From Staphylococcus arlettae (GTDB lineage: Bacteria; Bacillota; Bacilli; Staphylococcales; Staphylococcaceae), in NCBI RefSeq assembly GCF_002902345.1, contig NZ_PPQB01000029.1:51489-110945 (forward strand): a DNA stretch of 59,457 nucleotides, given 5' to 3'. This document shows, piece by piece, positions 38,773-48,796 of this stretch. Numbering within the stretch: position 1 is the stretch's first letter; the number at the start of each line of letters is the position of its first letter. The notes under the pieces are model-generated. The model made no database searches and was not told where the DNA came from. It was given only the letters and a program-made list of their open reading frames with translations. A program made the position numbers and the translations under genes.

Positions 38773-38809
38773 AACAACTATTATACAGATGTATAATAGT
38801 TGTTTTTTT
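38773..38809 (+). terminator. Terminator of fba
   Basis: A 14-bp perfect stem (38773-38786 with 38791-38804), loop AGAT, then a T run to 38809. Confidence 0.88.
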
Positions 38810-38976
38810 ATGTTATAATATAATCGCATTAGTGATATATTTATTTGTTTTTAGTAAAACATATTAAATTAATAAAAAATGTAATAATTAAATGATTGAA
38901 ACTGAAGATGTGCGGGAATTGTAACTAATATGAAATATACTGTCATCGAATTGTTAAGGTTTTTAATTGATGGTTT

Positions 38977-39005
38977 TTGCATTGGACATCAAATTAATTT
39001 ATAAT
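38977..39005 (+). promoter_or_regulatory. Putative promoter of murZ
   Basis: TTGCAT (38977-38982), a 17-bp spacer and TATAAT (39000-39005), 55 bp before the ATG. The preceding 160 bp (38810-38976) show no other feature. Confidence 0.5.
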
Positions 39006-39060
39006 GCACATATTGTGTAAAATTAGAATTTCTCATTCATAGGCAAAGGAGAACATGCGA

Positions 39061-40320
39061 ATGGCTCAAGAAGTGATAAAAATTAGAGGTGGTCAAACAC
39101 TAAGTGGAACGGTAAATAATCATGGCGCGAAAAATAGTGCAGTGGCAATTATCCCAGCTGCAATTCTTGCAGAGGATACAGTGACTATTAGTGGTTTACC
39201 AGAAATTTCAGATGTTAATACGTTAGTAAGTTTGTTAGGCGATTTAAATATAAATACTACATTAGAAGGCTCAACTTTAAATGTTGATCCAAAATCAATA
39301 GAGAATGCTCCTTTACCCAACAATAAGGTAGAATCATTACGAGCGTCTTATTATATGATGGGCGCAATGTTGGGTCGTTTTAATAAATGTGTTATTGGAT
39401 TACCAGGTGGATGCCCATTAGGACCAAGACCGATTGATCAACATATAAAAGGCTTTAAAGCTCTAGGTGCAGAAATTGATGAATCAAGTGACACATCTAT
39501 GAAACTCGTTGCAGACAAATTAGTAGGAGCAAATATCTTTTTAGATATTGTAAGTGTTGGAGCAACTATTAATATTATGTTGGCTGCTGTTCGAGCAGAA
39601 GGGCAAACAATTATCGAAAATGCTGCAAAAGAACCTGAAGTCGTGGACGTAGCTGCATTTTTATCGAGTCTAGGTGCGGATATTAAAGGTGCTGGTACAA
39701 GTACAATTAAAATTAATGGTGTTTCAAAGTTACATGGTTCAAATCATCAAGTGATACCAGATCGTATTGAAGCCGGTACATATATGTGTATTGCAGCAGC
39801 TTGCGGTGATGATATTAAATTAAATAATATTATTCCAACGCATATAGAACCTTTAGCTGTTAAAATGAAAGAATTAGGTGTAGATATCCAAGTGGATGAC
39901 GATAGTGTGTCGATAAAACGAAATACACCTTATAAAAGTGTAGATATTAAAACTTTAGTTTACCCAGGGTTTGCAACTGATTTACAACAACCTATTACCC
40001 CGCTACTATTTTTAACTGAAGGTGTATCATTCGTCACAGAAACTATTTATCCTGCACGTTTCAGACACGTTGAAGAATTACAAAAAATGGGTGCTAATAT
40101 TCATTCTGCAGATGGTACAGCTACTATTAAACCATCCCAATTAAAAGGTGCTGAAGTTTATGCAAGTGACTTGAGAGCGGGAGCATGCTTAATAGTTGCA
40201 GGATTATTAGCAGAAGGTGTAACTACAATATATAATGTGAAACATATTTATAGAGGTTATACGAATATAGTGAAAACACTTTCTGCATTAGGTGCAGATA
40301 TTTGGACTGAAGAAATATAA
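39061..40320 (+). CDS. murZ: UDP-N-acetylglucosamine 1-carboxyvinyltransferase (MurZ/MurA2)
   Basis: Transfers enolpyruvate from PEP to UDP-GlcNAc, the first committed step of peptidoglycan synthesis and the fosfomycin target. The 419-residue protein has the EPSP-synthase-like two-domain fold. It keeps [12 protein letters not shown] (K24), the catalytic C118 in [13 protein letters not shown] and [10 protein letters not shown] in the second domain. Cys (not Asp) at 118 implies the fosfomycin-sensitive type. The location next to fba and rho marks it as the second paralogue (MurZ), MurA being elsewhere in staphylococci. ATG 39061 lies eight bases after AAAGGAG; the in-frame ATG at 39055 is too close to that site. 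Confidence 0.95.
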   Translation: MAQEVIKIRGGQTLSGTVNNHGAKNSAVAIIPAAILAEDTVTISGLPEISDVNTLVSLLGDLNINTTLEGSTLNVDPKSIENAPLPNNKVESLRASYYMMGAMLGRFNKCVIGLPGGCPLGPRPIDQHIKGFKALGAEIDESSDTSMKLVADKLVGANIFLDIVSVGATINIMLAAVRAEGQTIIENAAKEPEVVDVAAFLSSLGADIKGAGTSTIKINGVSKLHGSNHQVIPDRIEAGTYMCIAAACGDDIKLNNIIPTHIEPLAVKMKELGVDIQVDDDSVSIKRNTPYKSVDIKTLVYPGFATDLQQPITPLLFLTEGVSFVTETIYPARFRHVEELQKMGANIHSADGTATIKPSQLKGAEVYASDLRAGACLIVAGLLAEGVTTIYNVKHIYRGYTNIVKTLSALGADIWTEEI

Positions 40321-40392
40321 AAAATGTGGTATAATAAATATACTTGATAGAGATCAAGAGTAAAAATCGAAAGCTGATTAGAGGTGAAAATG

Positions 40393-40719
40393 ATGGAGGT
40401 ATGTCCGTATCTTGAAGAAACTTTTAAAATTGTCGGAAGAAGTTGGAATGGACTTATCATAAATTATTTATCTAGATGTTCAGAACAATCAGCGCATTTT
40501 TCCGATATGAAGCGTGACTTAAAAACTATTACACCTAGAGCACTGAGTATAAAGTTGACTGATTTAAGCGAATGGGGATTAGTAGAAAAGAAAGTGATTT
40601 CTACAAGCCCGATGAACATCATATATGAATTAACAGATAAAGGTTATGCATTATCACAAGCTTTAGTGCCAATGGAAAAGTGGGCACAAGAATACATTGA
40701 ACTAGAACAACAGAAATAA
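40393..40719 (+). CDS. HxlR-family transcriptional regulator
   Basis: A 108-residue winged-helix regulator. MEVCPYLEETFKIVGRSWNGLIINYL, with a cysteine at position 4, then FSDMKRDLKTITPRALSIKLTDLSEWGLVEKKV, are typical of the HxlR/YodB/HypR group, in which an N-terminal cysteine senses electrophiles or disulfide stress. Another cysteine (in SRCSEQSAHF) could form a disulfide pair. The aldehyde dehydrogenase gene lies 255 bp downstream on the same strand and is a possible target. AGAGGTG lies before ATG 40390/40393; I use the second ATG for spacing. Confidence 0.88.
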   Translation: MEVCPYLEETFKIVGRSWNGLIINYLSRCSEQSAHFSDMKRDLKTITPRALSIKLTDLSEWGLVEKKVISTSPMNIIYELTDKGYALSQALVPMEKWAQEYIELEQQK

Positions 40720-40731
40720 AATAATATGAAC

Positions 40732-40845
40732 GAGGCTGGGACAATATTGATTCGTCCTAGTCTTTTTTTATGGGCAGTAGCTGACTGGATTGAAAATGCG
40801 CTTCAAACCAAGCTTTTTTCAATACTAGTCATCTTTGCCGGGGTG
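40732..40845 (+). repeat. Dispersed two-hairpin repeat, copy 2
   Basis: GAGGCTGGGACAATATTGAT at 40732 is followed by GTCCTAGTC and T7 (hairpin 1, terminator of the HxlR gene). GGCAGTAGCTGACTGGATTG through TTTTTTCAATACTAGTCATC then forms hairpin 2, and TTTGCCGGGGTG is the right edge. The rest of the gap to aldA (40846-40974) shows no feature beyond its ribosome site. Confidence 0.85.
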
Positions 40846-40974
40846 TTAATACTGATTTATGTATACACGAAATGACGATTGAGACTATAGCTTAGGTCAG
40901 AATGAGCATATTTGTTTAAATATCAGTCATGTTAGTTACAATGTGGGTAGAATGAATTAAGGAGTGAGCTTATA

Positions 40975-42408
40975 ATGAGAAATTACACTAAACAATATAT
41001 CAATGGTGAATGGATTGATAGTGCAAGCGGTGAAAATATTGAAGTGATTAATCCTGCTACCGAAGAAGTAATGGGTACTATTGCTAAAGGTAATAAAGCA
41101 GACGTAGATAAAGCAGTGCAAGCAGCGGAAAATGTATATGTTCAATTCAGAAATAGCTCAATCGAAGAACGTAGAAATTTATTAGATAAAATTGTAACAG
41201 AATATGAAAATAGAAAAGAAGATTTAGTAGCAGCTATTCGCGACGAATTAGGTGCTCCAACAAAAGTTGCTGAAAATGTACATTATCAAATGGGCTTAGA
41301 TCATTTCGTAGCAGCTCGAGATGCACTTGATACGTTTGAGTTTGAAGAACGTCGAGGCAATAATTTAGTTGTTAAGGAAGCGATTGGTGTAGCAGGCCTT
41401 ATTACACCATGGAACTTCCCGACAAACCAAACTTCATTAAAACTTGCTGCCGCATTTGCAGCAGGTAGTACAGTAGTACTAAAACCTTCAGAAGAAACGC
41501 CTTTTGCTGCTATAATTTTGGCAGAAATATTTGATAAAGTTGGCGTTCCTAAAGGCGTATTCAATTTAGTTAATGGTGATGGTTCAGGTGTAGGTAACCC
41601 ATTAAGTGAGCATCCAAGTGTTAGAATGATGTCCTTTACTGGTTCTGGACCAACAGGAGCTAAAATTATGGAAAAAGCCGCTAAAGACTTTAAAAAAGTA
41701 TCATTAGAATTAGGTGGTAAATCACCTTACATTATATTAGATGATGTAAATATTCAAGAAGCGGCACGTGCAGCGGTAATGAAAGTAGTTAATAATACAG
41801 GCCAAGTTTGTACGGCAGGTACTAGAACACTCGTGCCAGAAAGTATTAAAGCAGATTTTCTTACTGCAGTAAAAGAAGAGATGGCTAACATTAAAGTTGG
41901 TGATCCGACAGATAGTGAAACTCAAGTAGGTCCAATAATTAGTAAAAAACAATTTGATCAAGTTCAATCCTATATTGATAAAGGTATTGAAGAGGGTGCA
42001 GAGTTATTATATGGTGGTCCAGGAAAACCAGAAGGATTAGACAAAGGTTATTTTGCAAGACCAACAATATTTAACAATGTCGATAACCAAATGACAATTG
42101 CACAAGAAGAAATTTTTGGTCCAGTGATGTCTGTCATCACATACAATGACTTAGATGAAGCAATAGCTATTGCAAATGATACAAAATACGGTTTAGCTGG
42201 ATATGTATATGGTGAAAACTTAGATAACTTGCGTAAAGTCGCACGTTCAGTTGAAGCAGGTACTATTGAAATAAATGAAGCAGGTCGTAAACCAGACTTA
42301 CCATTTGGTGGTTATAAACAATCAGGTATTGGTCGCGAATGGGGAGACTTTGGTATTGAAGAATTCTTAGAAGTTAAATCTATTGCTGGCTATTATCAAG
42401 AGGGCTAA
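40975..42408 (+). CDS. aldA: NAD(P)-dependent aldehyde dehydrogenase
   Basis: Oxidises an aldehyde to the acid. The 477-residue ALDH-superfamily protein has the cofactor segment [23 protein letters not shown] and [11 protein letters not shown]. The general base is E245 ([10 protein letters not shown]), the nucleophile is C279 ([12 protein letters not shown]) and EEIFGPV lies near the C-terminal part. It closely resembles the AldA found next to murZ and rho in S. aureus. The substrate is uncertain. AAGGAGTGAGC precedes the ATG, and the gene has its own terminator. Confidence 0.93.
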   Translation: MRNYTKQYINGEWIDSASGENIEVINPATEEVMGTIAKGNKADVDKAVQAAENVYVQFRNSSIEERRNLLDKIVTEYENRKEDLVAAIRDELGAPTKVAENVHYQMGLDHFVAARDALDTFEFEERRGNNLVVKEAIGVAGLITPWNFPTNQTSLKLAAAFAAGSTVVLKPSEETPFAAIILAEIFDKVGVPKGVFNLVNGDGSGVGNPLSEHPSVRMMSFTGSGPTGAKIMEKAAKDFKKVSLELGGKSPYIILDDVNIQEAARAAVMKVVNNTGQVCTAGTRTLVPESIKADFLTAVKEEMANIKVGDPTDSETQVGPIISKKQFDQVQSYIDKGIEEGAELLYGGPGKPEGLDKGYFARPTIFNNVDNQMTIAQEEIFGPVMSVITYNDLDEAIAIANDTKYGLAGYVYGENLDNLRKVARSVEAGTIEINEAGRKPDLPFGGYKQSGIGREWGDFGIEEFLEVKSIAGYYQEG

Positions 42409-42497
42409 AATATCACTATAAAATAAAACTTTAATGATTAACTATGGCTTATATTGTTTATTGATTTGACTATATATGATCAAGTTTTAAGTTACTA

Positions 42498-42553
42498 GAG
42501 AGCGATGCTAAGGAATCAAATATGCACTTTGATTTCTTACTCGCTCTTTTTTT
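42498..42553 (+). terminator. Terminator of aldA
   Basis: Outer arms AGAGCGA/TCGCTCT and inner AGGAATCAAA/TTTGATTTCT (one G-T pair) form an interrupted stem, ending in T7 near 42552. Confidence 0.8.
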
Positions 42554-42675
42554 GCATATTTTTAATTACTGAAATAGATTTTGTAATTAAAAAGAAAATT
42601 TGCTATAGTTATACAATGAATAGCGACAAAAATAGGCTATTTAAATAAACTTTTTTATGAAATGGGTGCAAGATA

Positions 42676-43992
42676 ATGCCTGAAAAAGCACGTACATCTC
42701 CACAGTACGAATCATTCCACGAACTATATAAGAATTACACTACTAAAGAACTCACTCAAAAAGCAAAAACATTAAAGCTTACCAACTATAGTAAATTAAA
42801 TAAAAAAGAACTTGTGTTAGCTATTATGGAAGCACAAATGGAAAAAGATGGAAATTACTATATGGAAGGTATCCTTGATGATATTCAACAAGATGGTTAT
42901 GGCTTCTTGAGAACTGTTAACTATTCAAAAGGCGAAAAAGATGTATATATTTCAGCCAGTCAAATTCGACGTTTTGAAATTAAACGTGGAGACAAGGTTA
43001 CTGGAAAAGTAAGAAAACCAAAAGACAATGAAAAATATTATGGTTTGTTACAAGTTGACTTTGTTAATGATGAAAACGCTGAAGAAGTTAAAAAAAGACC
43101 TCATTTCCAAGCTCTCACACCACTTTATCCAGAGGAACGTATTTTATTAGAAACTACTAAAAATCGTTATTCAACTAGAGTAATGGATTTAATAACTCCA
43201 ATTGGTTTAGGCCAACGTGGACTTATTGTTGCGCCACCAAAAGCCGGTAAAACTTCACTATTAAAAGAAATAGCCAATGCTATAGCAACGAATAAACCTG
43301 ATGCAGAATTGTTTATTTTGTTAGTTGGAGAACGTCCGGAAGAAGTTACTGATATTGAACGTTCTGTTGAGTCAGCAGAAGTTGTACATTCAACTTTTGA
43401 TGAACCGCCTCAACACCATGTGAAAGTAGCAGAACTTCTATTAGAGCGTGCCAAACGTTTAGTTGAAATTGGTAAAGATGTCATTATTTTAATGGATTCC
43501 ATTACACGTTTAGCACGTGCGTACAACTTAGTTATTCCACCTAGTGGCCGTACTTTGTCAGGTGGTTTAGATCCAGCTTCACTTCACAAACCGAAAGCTT
43601 TCTTTGGTGCAGCACGTAATATTGAAGCGGGTGGTAGTTTAACAATACTTGCTACCGCACTCGTTGATACAGGTTCTCGTATGGACGATATGATATACGA
43701 AGAGTTTAAAGGTACTGGTAATATGGAATTACATTTAGATCGTAAATTAGCTGAACGAAGAGTCTTCCCAGCAATTGACATTGGTCGTAGTTCTACAAGA
43801 AAAGAAGAATTGTTAATTTCACCAAAAGAATTAGAATCATTATGGCAATTGAGAAATATGTTTACTGATTCCCTTGATTTTACAGAACGTTTTATTCGTA
43901 AATTAAAACGCACTGATGATAACCATACCTTTTTCTTACAACTACAAAAAGCAGCAGAAGAAAGCACAAAGACAGGTAAACCTATCATTTAA
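42676..43992 (+). CDS. rho: Transcription termination factor Rho
   Basis: Hexameric RNA-dependent ATPase that ends untranslated transcripts and suppresses antisense transcription in staphylococci. The 438 residues have the N-terminal helical LEI-rich region (ELTQKAKTLKLTNYSKLNKKELVLAIME), the cold-shock-like RNA-binding domain (GYGFLRTVNYSKGEKDVYIS; about 70-135), Walker A APPKAGKTSLL, Walker B VIILMDSITRLARAYN, the Q loop and the R loop (GTGNMELHLDRKLAERRVFPAI). Spacing before the ATG is set by GGGTGCAAGATA, a modest ribosome site. Confidence 0.97.
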   Translation: MPEKARTSPQYESFHELYKNYTTKELTQKAKTLKLTNYSKLNKKELVLAIMEAQMEKDGNYYMEGILDDIQQDGYGFLRTVNYSKGEKDVYISASQIRRFEIKRGDKVTGKVRKPKDNEKYYGLLQVDFVNDENAEEVKKRPHFQALTPLYPEERILLETTKNRYSTRVMDLITPIGLGQRGLIVAPPKAGKTSLLKEIANAIATNKPDAELFILLVGERPEEVTDIERSVESAEVVHSTFDEPPQHHVKVAELLLERAKRLVEIGKDVIILMDSITRLARAYNLVIPPSGRTLSGGLDPASLHKPKAFFGAARNIEAGGSLTILATALVDTGSRMDDMIYEEFKGTGNMELHLDRKLAERRVFPAIDIGRSSTRKEELLISPKELESLWQLRNMFTDSLDFTERFIRKLKRTDDNHTFFLQLQKAAEESTKTGKPII

Positions 43993-44028
43993 TTGTTTGA
44001 TTAAGCACATGCTATATATGGTTATCGA

Positions 44029-44068
44029 TACAACTTTTATGAAACTTTAGATAAAGGGTTGTGTTTTT
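44029..44068 (+). terminator. Probable terminator of rho
   Basis: ACAAC...GTTGT arms with G-T extensions (44030-44040 with 44051-44062) are followed by GTGTTTTTC. The stem is imperfect. Confidence 0.5.
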
Positions 44069-44158
44069 CAATAATAGCAATTATAATTATTTAGTATTGG
44101 GTAAAAAACTCACAAATAACTCTGTTCCAGATGGTTCAGGGCAAAGGAGCTGAAAAAA

Positions 44159-44416
44159 ATGAGACAAAATATTCATCCTGAATACCACAAAGTTATCTTT
44201 TTAGATACTACTACAGATTTTAAATTCTTAAGTGGTTCAACAAAAACATCATCAGAAACTATGGAATGGGAAGACGGTAACGAATATCCAGTTATTCGTT
44301 TAGATGTATCTTCTGATTCACATCCATTCTACACAGGACGTCAAAAATTCGCTGCTGCGGATGGACGTGTGGAACGTTTCAACAAGAAATTCGGTTACAA
44401 ATCAAGCAACAGCTAA
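44159..44416 (+). CDS. rpmE2: 50S ribosomal protein L31 type B
   Basis: An 85-residue large-subunit protein. It has no cysteines, so it is the zinc-independent form (type B, about 80-88 residues, [28 protein letters not shown] ... [23 protein letters not shown]). In many bacteria this form is induced under zinc limitation, but in staphylococci it is the only L31 I know of at this locus. AAAGGAG precedes the ATG, and a terminator follows. Confidence 0.97.
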   Translation: MRQNIHPEYHKVIFLDTTTDFKFLSGSTKTSSETMEWEDGNEYPVIRLDVSSDSHPFYTGRQKFAAADGRVERFNKKFGYKSSNS

Positions 44417-44432
44417 TAGTAGTTGTTATAAC

Positions 44433-44464
44433 GCATCCTCATATTTATATGAGGATGTTTTTTG
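44433..44464 (+). terminator. Terminator of rpmE2
   Basis: GCATCCTCATA pairs with TATGAGGATGT across a short loop (44433-44458), then T7. Confidence 0.85.
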
Positions 44465-44561
44465 TTTTATAATGATAATTATTAAAGTGTATGATTTGCT
44501 TTTTATTATAAATTTGATTAAAAACAGTTATCAATTTTTAAAGATTTCTGCACGCTAAATA

Positions 44562-44570
44562 TGATATAAT
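44562..44570 (+). promoter_or_regulatory. Extended -10 promoter of tdk-prfA-prmC
   Basis: TGATATAAT, an extended -10 element without a clear -35 box, 36 bp before the tdk ATG. Confidence 0.4.
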
Positions 44571-44605
44571 AAACCGATTATGTTTTGAAAAAGGTGGAGC
44601 TCATA

Positions 44606-45205
44606 ATGTATGAAACTTATCATTCCGGGTGGATTGAATGTATTACTGGAAGTATGTTTAGTGGCAAGTCTGAAGAGTTGATTCGTCGACTGCGTAGAGG
44701 TGTTTATGCTAAACAAAAGGTTGTGGTATTTAAACCTGCAATTGATGACAGATACCATAAAGATAAAATTGTTTCTCATAATGGTAATGCCATAGAGGCA
44801 ATTAACATTACTACAGCTTCTGAAATTTTAAGACACGACTTATCTGAAGTTGATGTTATTGGTATAGATGAAGTTCAGTTTTTCGAGGACGAAGTTGTGA
44901 ATATTGCAGAACAACTTGCTGCAAGAGGCCATAGAGTAATCACAGCTGGATTAGATATGGATTTTAGAGGGAAACCGTTCAAGCCAATACCAGAATTATT
45001 GGCAGTGAGCGAAGTAGTAACCAAATTACAGGCCGTGTGCGCAGTGTGCGGCGCATCATCTAGCAGAACACAACGTTTGATTGATGGTAAACCTGCGAAG
45101 ATAGATGATCCAATAATTTTAGTTGGCGCAAATGAAAGTTACGAACCTAGATGTCGAGCACATCACATTATCGCACCAAGTGATGAGAAAAAGGAGGAAA
45201 TGTAG
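44606..45205 (+). CDS. tdk: Thymidine kinase
   Basis: Phosphorylates thymidine (type II, tetrameric, human TK1-like). The 199-residue protein has the P-loop GSMFSGKS (15-22), DEVQFF as Walker B, and a lasso loop with zinc cysteines in CAVCG and a later EPRCRAHH. The ATG at 44606 is seven bases after AAGGTGGAG; the in-frame upstream extension of seven codons starts before the ribosome site and is rejected. Its stop overlaps the prfA start by one base, so tdk-prfA-prmC is one operon. Confidence 0.97.
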   Translation: MYETYHSGWIECITGSMFSGKSEELIRRLRRGVYAKQKVVVFKPAIDDRYHKDKIVSHNGNAIEAINITTASEILRHDLSEVDVIGIDEVQFFEDEVVNIAEQLAARGHRVITAGLDMDFRGKPFKPIPELLAVSEVVTKLQAVCAVCGASSSRTQRLIDGKPAKIDDPIILVGANESYEPRCRAHHIIAPSDEKKEEM

Positions 45206-46284
45206 TGTTTGATCAATTAGATATTGTTGAAGAAAGATATGAACAGTTAAATGAGTTACTAAGTGATCCAGAAGTAGTAAATGATTCGAATAAATTAAGA
45301 GCCTATTCTAAAGAACAGGCGGATTTACAAAAAACTGTAGATGTTTATAGAGAATATAAGCAAGTCAATGAAGATCTTTCTGAGTTGGAACTAATGTTGC
45401 AAGATACAAAAGATAAAGATGAAATTGAGATGCTGAAAGAAGAATTGCACAATAATAAAGCACGTGTGCCTGAATTAGAAGAAGAGTTGAAATTCCTACT
45501 TATTCCTAAAGATCCGAATGATGATAAAAACGTTATCGTGGAAATTCGAGCAGCAGCTGGTGGAGATGAAGCAGCGATTTTTGCTGGTGATTTATTAAGA
45601 ATGTATTCACGTTATAGTGAAACACTCGGTTATAAAACGGATATAGTAGAGATGAATGCTAGTGACCACGGTGGTTATAAAGAAGTTAGCTTTATGATTC
45701 AAGGGCAAGGTGCATATTCTAAATTAAAATATGAAAATGGTGCACACCGTGTTCAGCGTGTGCCTGAAACAGAATCAGGAGGACGTATACATACGTCTAC
45801 AGCTACAGTAGCTGTATTACCTGAAGCAGAAGACGTTGAAATAGAAATACGTAATGAAGATATTAAAATTGACACATATCGTTCTAGTGGTGCAGGTGGT
45901 CAACACGTAAATACAACAGATTCAGCAGTAAGAATTACTCACTTACCTACAGGTACAGTAGTAACGTCGCAAGATGAAAAATCTCAAATTAAAAACCGTG
46001 AAAAAGCAATGAAAGTGTTAAAAGCGCGTGTTTATGACATGAAGGTACAAGAAGAACAAGCTAAATATGCTTCGGAAAGAAAATCAGCTGTTGGTACTGG
46101 TGATCGTTCTGAACGTATTAGAACGTATAACTATCCTCAAAATCGTGTGACGGATCATAGAATTGGTTTAACTATACAAAAGTTAGATCAAATTATGGAA
46201 GGTAAAATTGATGAAATTATTGATGCGTTAACACTTTCAGAACAAACTGAAAAATTGAAAGAACTTAACGATGGTGAACTTTAA
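45205..46284 (+). CDS. prfA: Peptide chain release factor 1
   Basis: Reads UAA and UAG and triggers peptidyl-tRNA hydrolysis. The 359 residues hold the stop-codon-reading tripeptide in RVPETES (P187-E188-T189) and the catalytic GGQ at 231-233 in [10 protein letters not shown]. The Gln there is the methylation target of PrmC, encoded next. The start codon is GTG, sharing one base with the tdk stop; AAGGAGG lies 8 bases before. The prmC gene overlaps its end by 14 bases. Confidence 0.97.
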   Translation: MFDQLDIVEERYEQLNELLSDPEVVNDSNKLRAYSKEQADLQKTVDVYREYKQVNEDLSELELMLQDTKDKDEIEMLKEELHNNKARVPELEEELKFLLIPKDPNDDKNVIVEIRAAAGGDEAAIFAGDLLRMYSRYSETLGYKTDIVEMNASDHGGYKEVSFMIQGQGAYSKLKYENGAHRVQRVPETESGGRIHTSTATVAVLPEAEDVEIEIRNEDIKIDTYRSSGAGGQHVNTTDSAVRITHLPTGTVVTSQDEKSQIKNREKAMKVLKARVYDMKVQEEQAKYASERKSAVGTGDRSERIRTYNYPQNRVTDHRIGLTIQKLDQIMEGKIDEIIDALTLSEQTEKLKELNDGEL

Positions 46285-47107
46285 GACATATATTGAGCAT
46301 GCTAAGGCGCACTGTTCAACATTAGGCTACGAAACTTCAAGGGTAGATTGGTTAATAATGGATTTAATGAATTGGTCACGTTTAGACATGGTACTTCATT
46401 CTAGTGAGCAATTAACCGCAACAGACAAGGAAAAATTAGATAATGCTTTAAGTCGTTTATATCAAGGGGAACCGGTACAATATATTGTTGGTTTTCAAAC
46501 ATTTTATGGTGAACGATTTACTGTCAATGAAAATTGTCTGATTCCTAGGCCAGAAACAGAAGAGGTTATGTTGCATTTTTTAAACATGTTACATGCTGGT
46601 GATACCATTGTAGATATTGGTACGGGTAGTGGTAATATACCGATTATGTTAAAAAAGTTAATGCCTACCTTAAATGTTTATGCTACCGACATTGCATCTG
46701 AGACGTTAGAGATTGCTCGGCAAAATGCAAGACAACATGAAGTAGATATTCAGTTTTTGTTAGGTGATACATTAAATCCTTTAATTGAGCAAGGGATTAA
46801 GTTAAACGGTTTGATTTCAAATCCGCCCTATATTGAAAATAATGAAGCAACACTGATGAGTGATACGGTATTAGACTACGAACCACATCGCGCATTATTT
46901 GCTGAGGATAACGGTTTAGCTATCTACAAAGCAATATTACGAAATTTACCAGCAGTTTTATGTGAAGGTGCACCTGTTGTTTTTGAAATAGGACACAACC
47001 AAGGTGATAAATTATGTGAGATAATCAATGAACTGTATCCACATATTAAAGTAGCAGTTTTGAAAGATATTAATAACAATAATCGAATAGTTTCATTTAG
47101 ATGGTAA
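46271..47107 (+). CDS. prmC: Peptide chain release factor N5-glutamine methyltransferase
   Basis: Methylates the GGQ glutamine of release factors with S-adenosylmethionine. The 278-residue protein has an N-terminal helical RF-binding domain (about 1-90, ending [26 protein letters not shown]). A class I methyltransferase domain follows, with motif I DIGTGSG (115-121) and the substrate motif NPPY (184-187). It begins inside prfA, so translation is coupled to its substrate protein. No strong ribosome site precedes the ATG (ACTTAACG), consistent with coupling. The N-terminal region is diverged from S. aureus PrmC. Confidence 0.95.
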   Translation: MVNFKTYIEHAKAHCSTLGYETSRVDWLIMDLMNWSRLDMVLHSSEQLTATDKEKLDNALSRLYQGEPVQYIVGFQTFYGERFTVNENCLIPRPETEEVMLHFLNMLHAGDTIVDIGTGSGNIPIMLKKLMPTLNVYATDIASETLEIARQNARQHEVDIQFLLGDTLNPLIEQGIKLNGLISNPPYIENNEATLMSDTVLDYEPHRALFAEDNGLAIYKAILRNLPAVLCEGAPVVFEIGHNQGDKLCEIINELYPHIKVAVLKDINNNNRIVSFRW

Positions 47108-47108
47108 G

Positions 47109-47153
47109 AAGTTATGTATTTTATGTGTATGTCACATAACTGCATAACTTTTT
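47109..47153 (+). terminator. Probable terminator after prmC
   Basis: AAGTTATG (47109-47116) can pair with CATAACTT (47143-47150), followed by TTT. A competing inner pairing GTTATGT/ACATAAC (47111-47117 with 47134-47140) exists. It overlaps the left arm of the palindrome at 47148. Confidence 0.45.
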
Positions 47154-47179
47154 ATTATATTTTAAAATATAATAAAAAG
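47148..47179 (+). promoter_or_regulatory. 32-bp perfect palindrome covering the ywlC ribosome site
   Basis: Every base from 47148 (C) to 47163 pairs with its mirror from 47179 (G) down to 47164, with the centre between TTTT and AAAA. The right arm ends in AAAAAG, the start of the ywlC Shine-Dalgarno sequence AAAAAGGATG, so an RNA hairpin could hide it. The dyad could equally be a protein operator. Confidence 0.55.
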
Positions 47180-47192
47180 GATGTGATTTTAC

Positions 47193-48236
47193 GTGAATAC
47201 AAAAATATGGGATGTCAGAAGTTATATTGATGATATAACAACATTTCCAGAGATAGATGATATTAAACAAATTTATCATCAAGGCGGGTTAATAGCTTTG
47301 CCTACTGAAACAGTGTATGGTCTCGGGGCAAACGCTTTGGATGATAATGCGGTTAAAAAAATATATCAAGCCAAAGGTAGACCATCAGATAATCCGTTAA
47401 TTGTACATATTCACAGTCTTGAGCAACTTACTGATTTTACGACAGGTATAACTGATGAAGTTTATTTACTGATGAAACATTTTTGGCCTGGTCCAATTTC
47501 ATTTATTTTGCCGTTGAAATCAGGTTATTTATGTTCGAAAGTGTCAGGTGGGTTAAATAGTATTGCAGTAAGAATGCCAAGTCATCGAATTGGTCGTCAA
47601 ATATTACAATTGGTTGATTTACCTATTGCTGCACCGAGTGCCAATTTAAGTGGCAAGCCATCACCTACTCAATTCGACCATGTTTATCAAGATTTAAATG
47701 GCCGTATTGATGGCATTATTAACGGCGATCAAAGTGAGGAAGGTTTAGAAAGTACAGTATTAGATTGTACGTCATTTCCTTTTAAAATTGCACGACCAGG
47801 TTCCATTACACAAAAAATGATTGAAGCGGTTATTCCAAATAGTATTGCTGCAACAACAAATTTTGATAGCGAGAGACCTATTGCTCCAGGTATGAAATAT
47901 AAACATTATGCACCGCAAACACCTATTTATCTGTTAAGAAATTTTCGACACCAACCAAATTACGATAAATTATGGGAGCGTAAAGCATTTATTGTACCAG
48001 CAACCTTAAAATCTTATGTGCCGAGTAATGCACAATATATAGAGTTGTGTGATGATGAACAAGATATTAAAACAGCTAATCACAGACTATACGAAATATT
48101 ACATCTTATAGACAGAAGAGATGATATTGACGAGGCTTATTTGTATGCTTTTGAAGATAAAGACGATACAGCAGCAATAATGAATAGAATGTTAAAAGCG
48201 ACTAATCAATTATGGATAGATGGAGATACTTTATGA
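47193..48236 (+). CDS. ywlC: L-threonylcarbamoyladenylate synthase (Sua5/YwlC type)
   Basis: Makes threonylcarbamoyl-AMP from threonine, bicarbonate and ATP for the t6A37 modification of ANN-decoding tRNAs. The 347-residue Sua5 form has the YrdC domain (about 20-215; GGLIALPTETVYGLGANALDD, KGRPSDNPLIVHI, PSHRIGRQILQLVDLPIAAPSANLSGKPSPT, ESTVLDCT) and a C-terminal Sua5 domain (from about 230; GMKYKHYAP). The start is GTG 47193, about 10 bases after AAAAGGATG. It overlaps ptpB by ATGA. The palindrome upstream may regulate it. Confidence 0.94.
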   Translation: MNTKIWDVRSYIDDITTFPEIDDIKQIYHQGGLIALPTETVYGLGANALDDNAVKKIYQAKGRPSDNPLIVHIHSLEQLTDFTTGITDEVYLLMKHFWPGPISFILPLKSGYLCSKVSGGLNSIAVRMPSHRIGRQILQLVDLPIAAPSANLSGKPSPTQFDHVYQDLNGRIDGIINGDQSEEGLESTVLDCTSFPFKIARPGSITQKMIEAVIPNSIAATTNFDSERPIAPGMKYKHYAPQTPIYLLRNFRHQPNYDKLWERKAFIVPATLKSYVPSNAQYIELCDDEQDIKTANHRLYEILHLIDRRDDIDEAYLYAFEDKDDTAAIMNRMLKATNQLWIDGDTL

Positions 48237-48658
48237 AGATTATTTTCGTTTGTACGGGTAACACATGTAGAAGTCCATTAGCTGAAAGTATAGCTAAGGC
48301 TAAATTGGCACATTACACAATTGAATCAAGAGGATTATATGCAAATAATGGCGGGGCAATTTCAACACACAGCCAAGCAATTATTAATAAACAACAATTA
48401 CCTCAACCAAGCCATACTCAAATGTTTACTGAAACAGATTTGCAAGCTGATTTAATTTTAACGATGTCAACAACGCATAAAGATACAATTAGTTACATGT
48501 TTGGTCAGCAAAATCATGTATTCACAATTAAAGAATATGCAGGTTATCAAGGAGAAGTTAGTGACCCGTTTGGTGCGGATGAAGGCGCTTACGACGCAGT
48601 TTTTGAAGAACTTAATACTTTGATTGAGAAAATAAAAATTAAAATATTAACGCAATAA
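48233..48658 (+). CDS. ptpB: Low-molecular-weight phosphatase, probable protein-arginine phosphatase (YwlE/PtpB)
   Basis: A 141-residue LMW-PTP fold enzyme. The P-loop is C7-T-G-N-T-C-R13-S, and the general acid is in VSDPFG. Thr at position 11, in place of the Ile/Leu common in tyrosine phosphatases, is the residue linked to phosphoarginine specificity in Bacillus YwlE. This suggests it removes McsB-type arginine phosphorylation. Synteny with ywlC and ywlG supports YwlE. ATG 48233 lies after TGGAG inside the end of ywlC (4-bp overlap); the longer frame upstream is rejected. Confidence 0.9.
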   Translation: MKIIFVCTGNTCRSPLAESIAKAKLAHYTIESRGLYANNGGAISTHSQAIINKQQLPQPSHTQMFTETDLQADLILTMSTTHKDTISYMFGQQNHVFTIKEYAGYQGEVSDPFGADEGAYDAVFEELNTLIEKIKIKILTQ

Positions 48659-48796
48659 ATTTGTAGAATTAGTATAAGTTATCTGAAAAATACGTTATAA
48701 TAACTAGGTGTAGCAAGTTTGCTGAATTTATATATTTATATAGTAAATGGTAGAACTTTACACTTTGTATATAATTATTTTCAAAGGGGTGGGAAA

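Noticed and set aside
43584..43988. 134-codon minus-strand frame inside rho
   Set aside because: A shadow of the rho coding strand. The antisense text is Ser/Leu-rich and has no ribosome site.
44304..44558. 84-codon plus-strand frame overlapping the end of rpmE2
   Set aside because: It shares most of its coding part with rpmE2 in another frame and then reads through the rpmE2 terminator.
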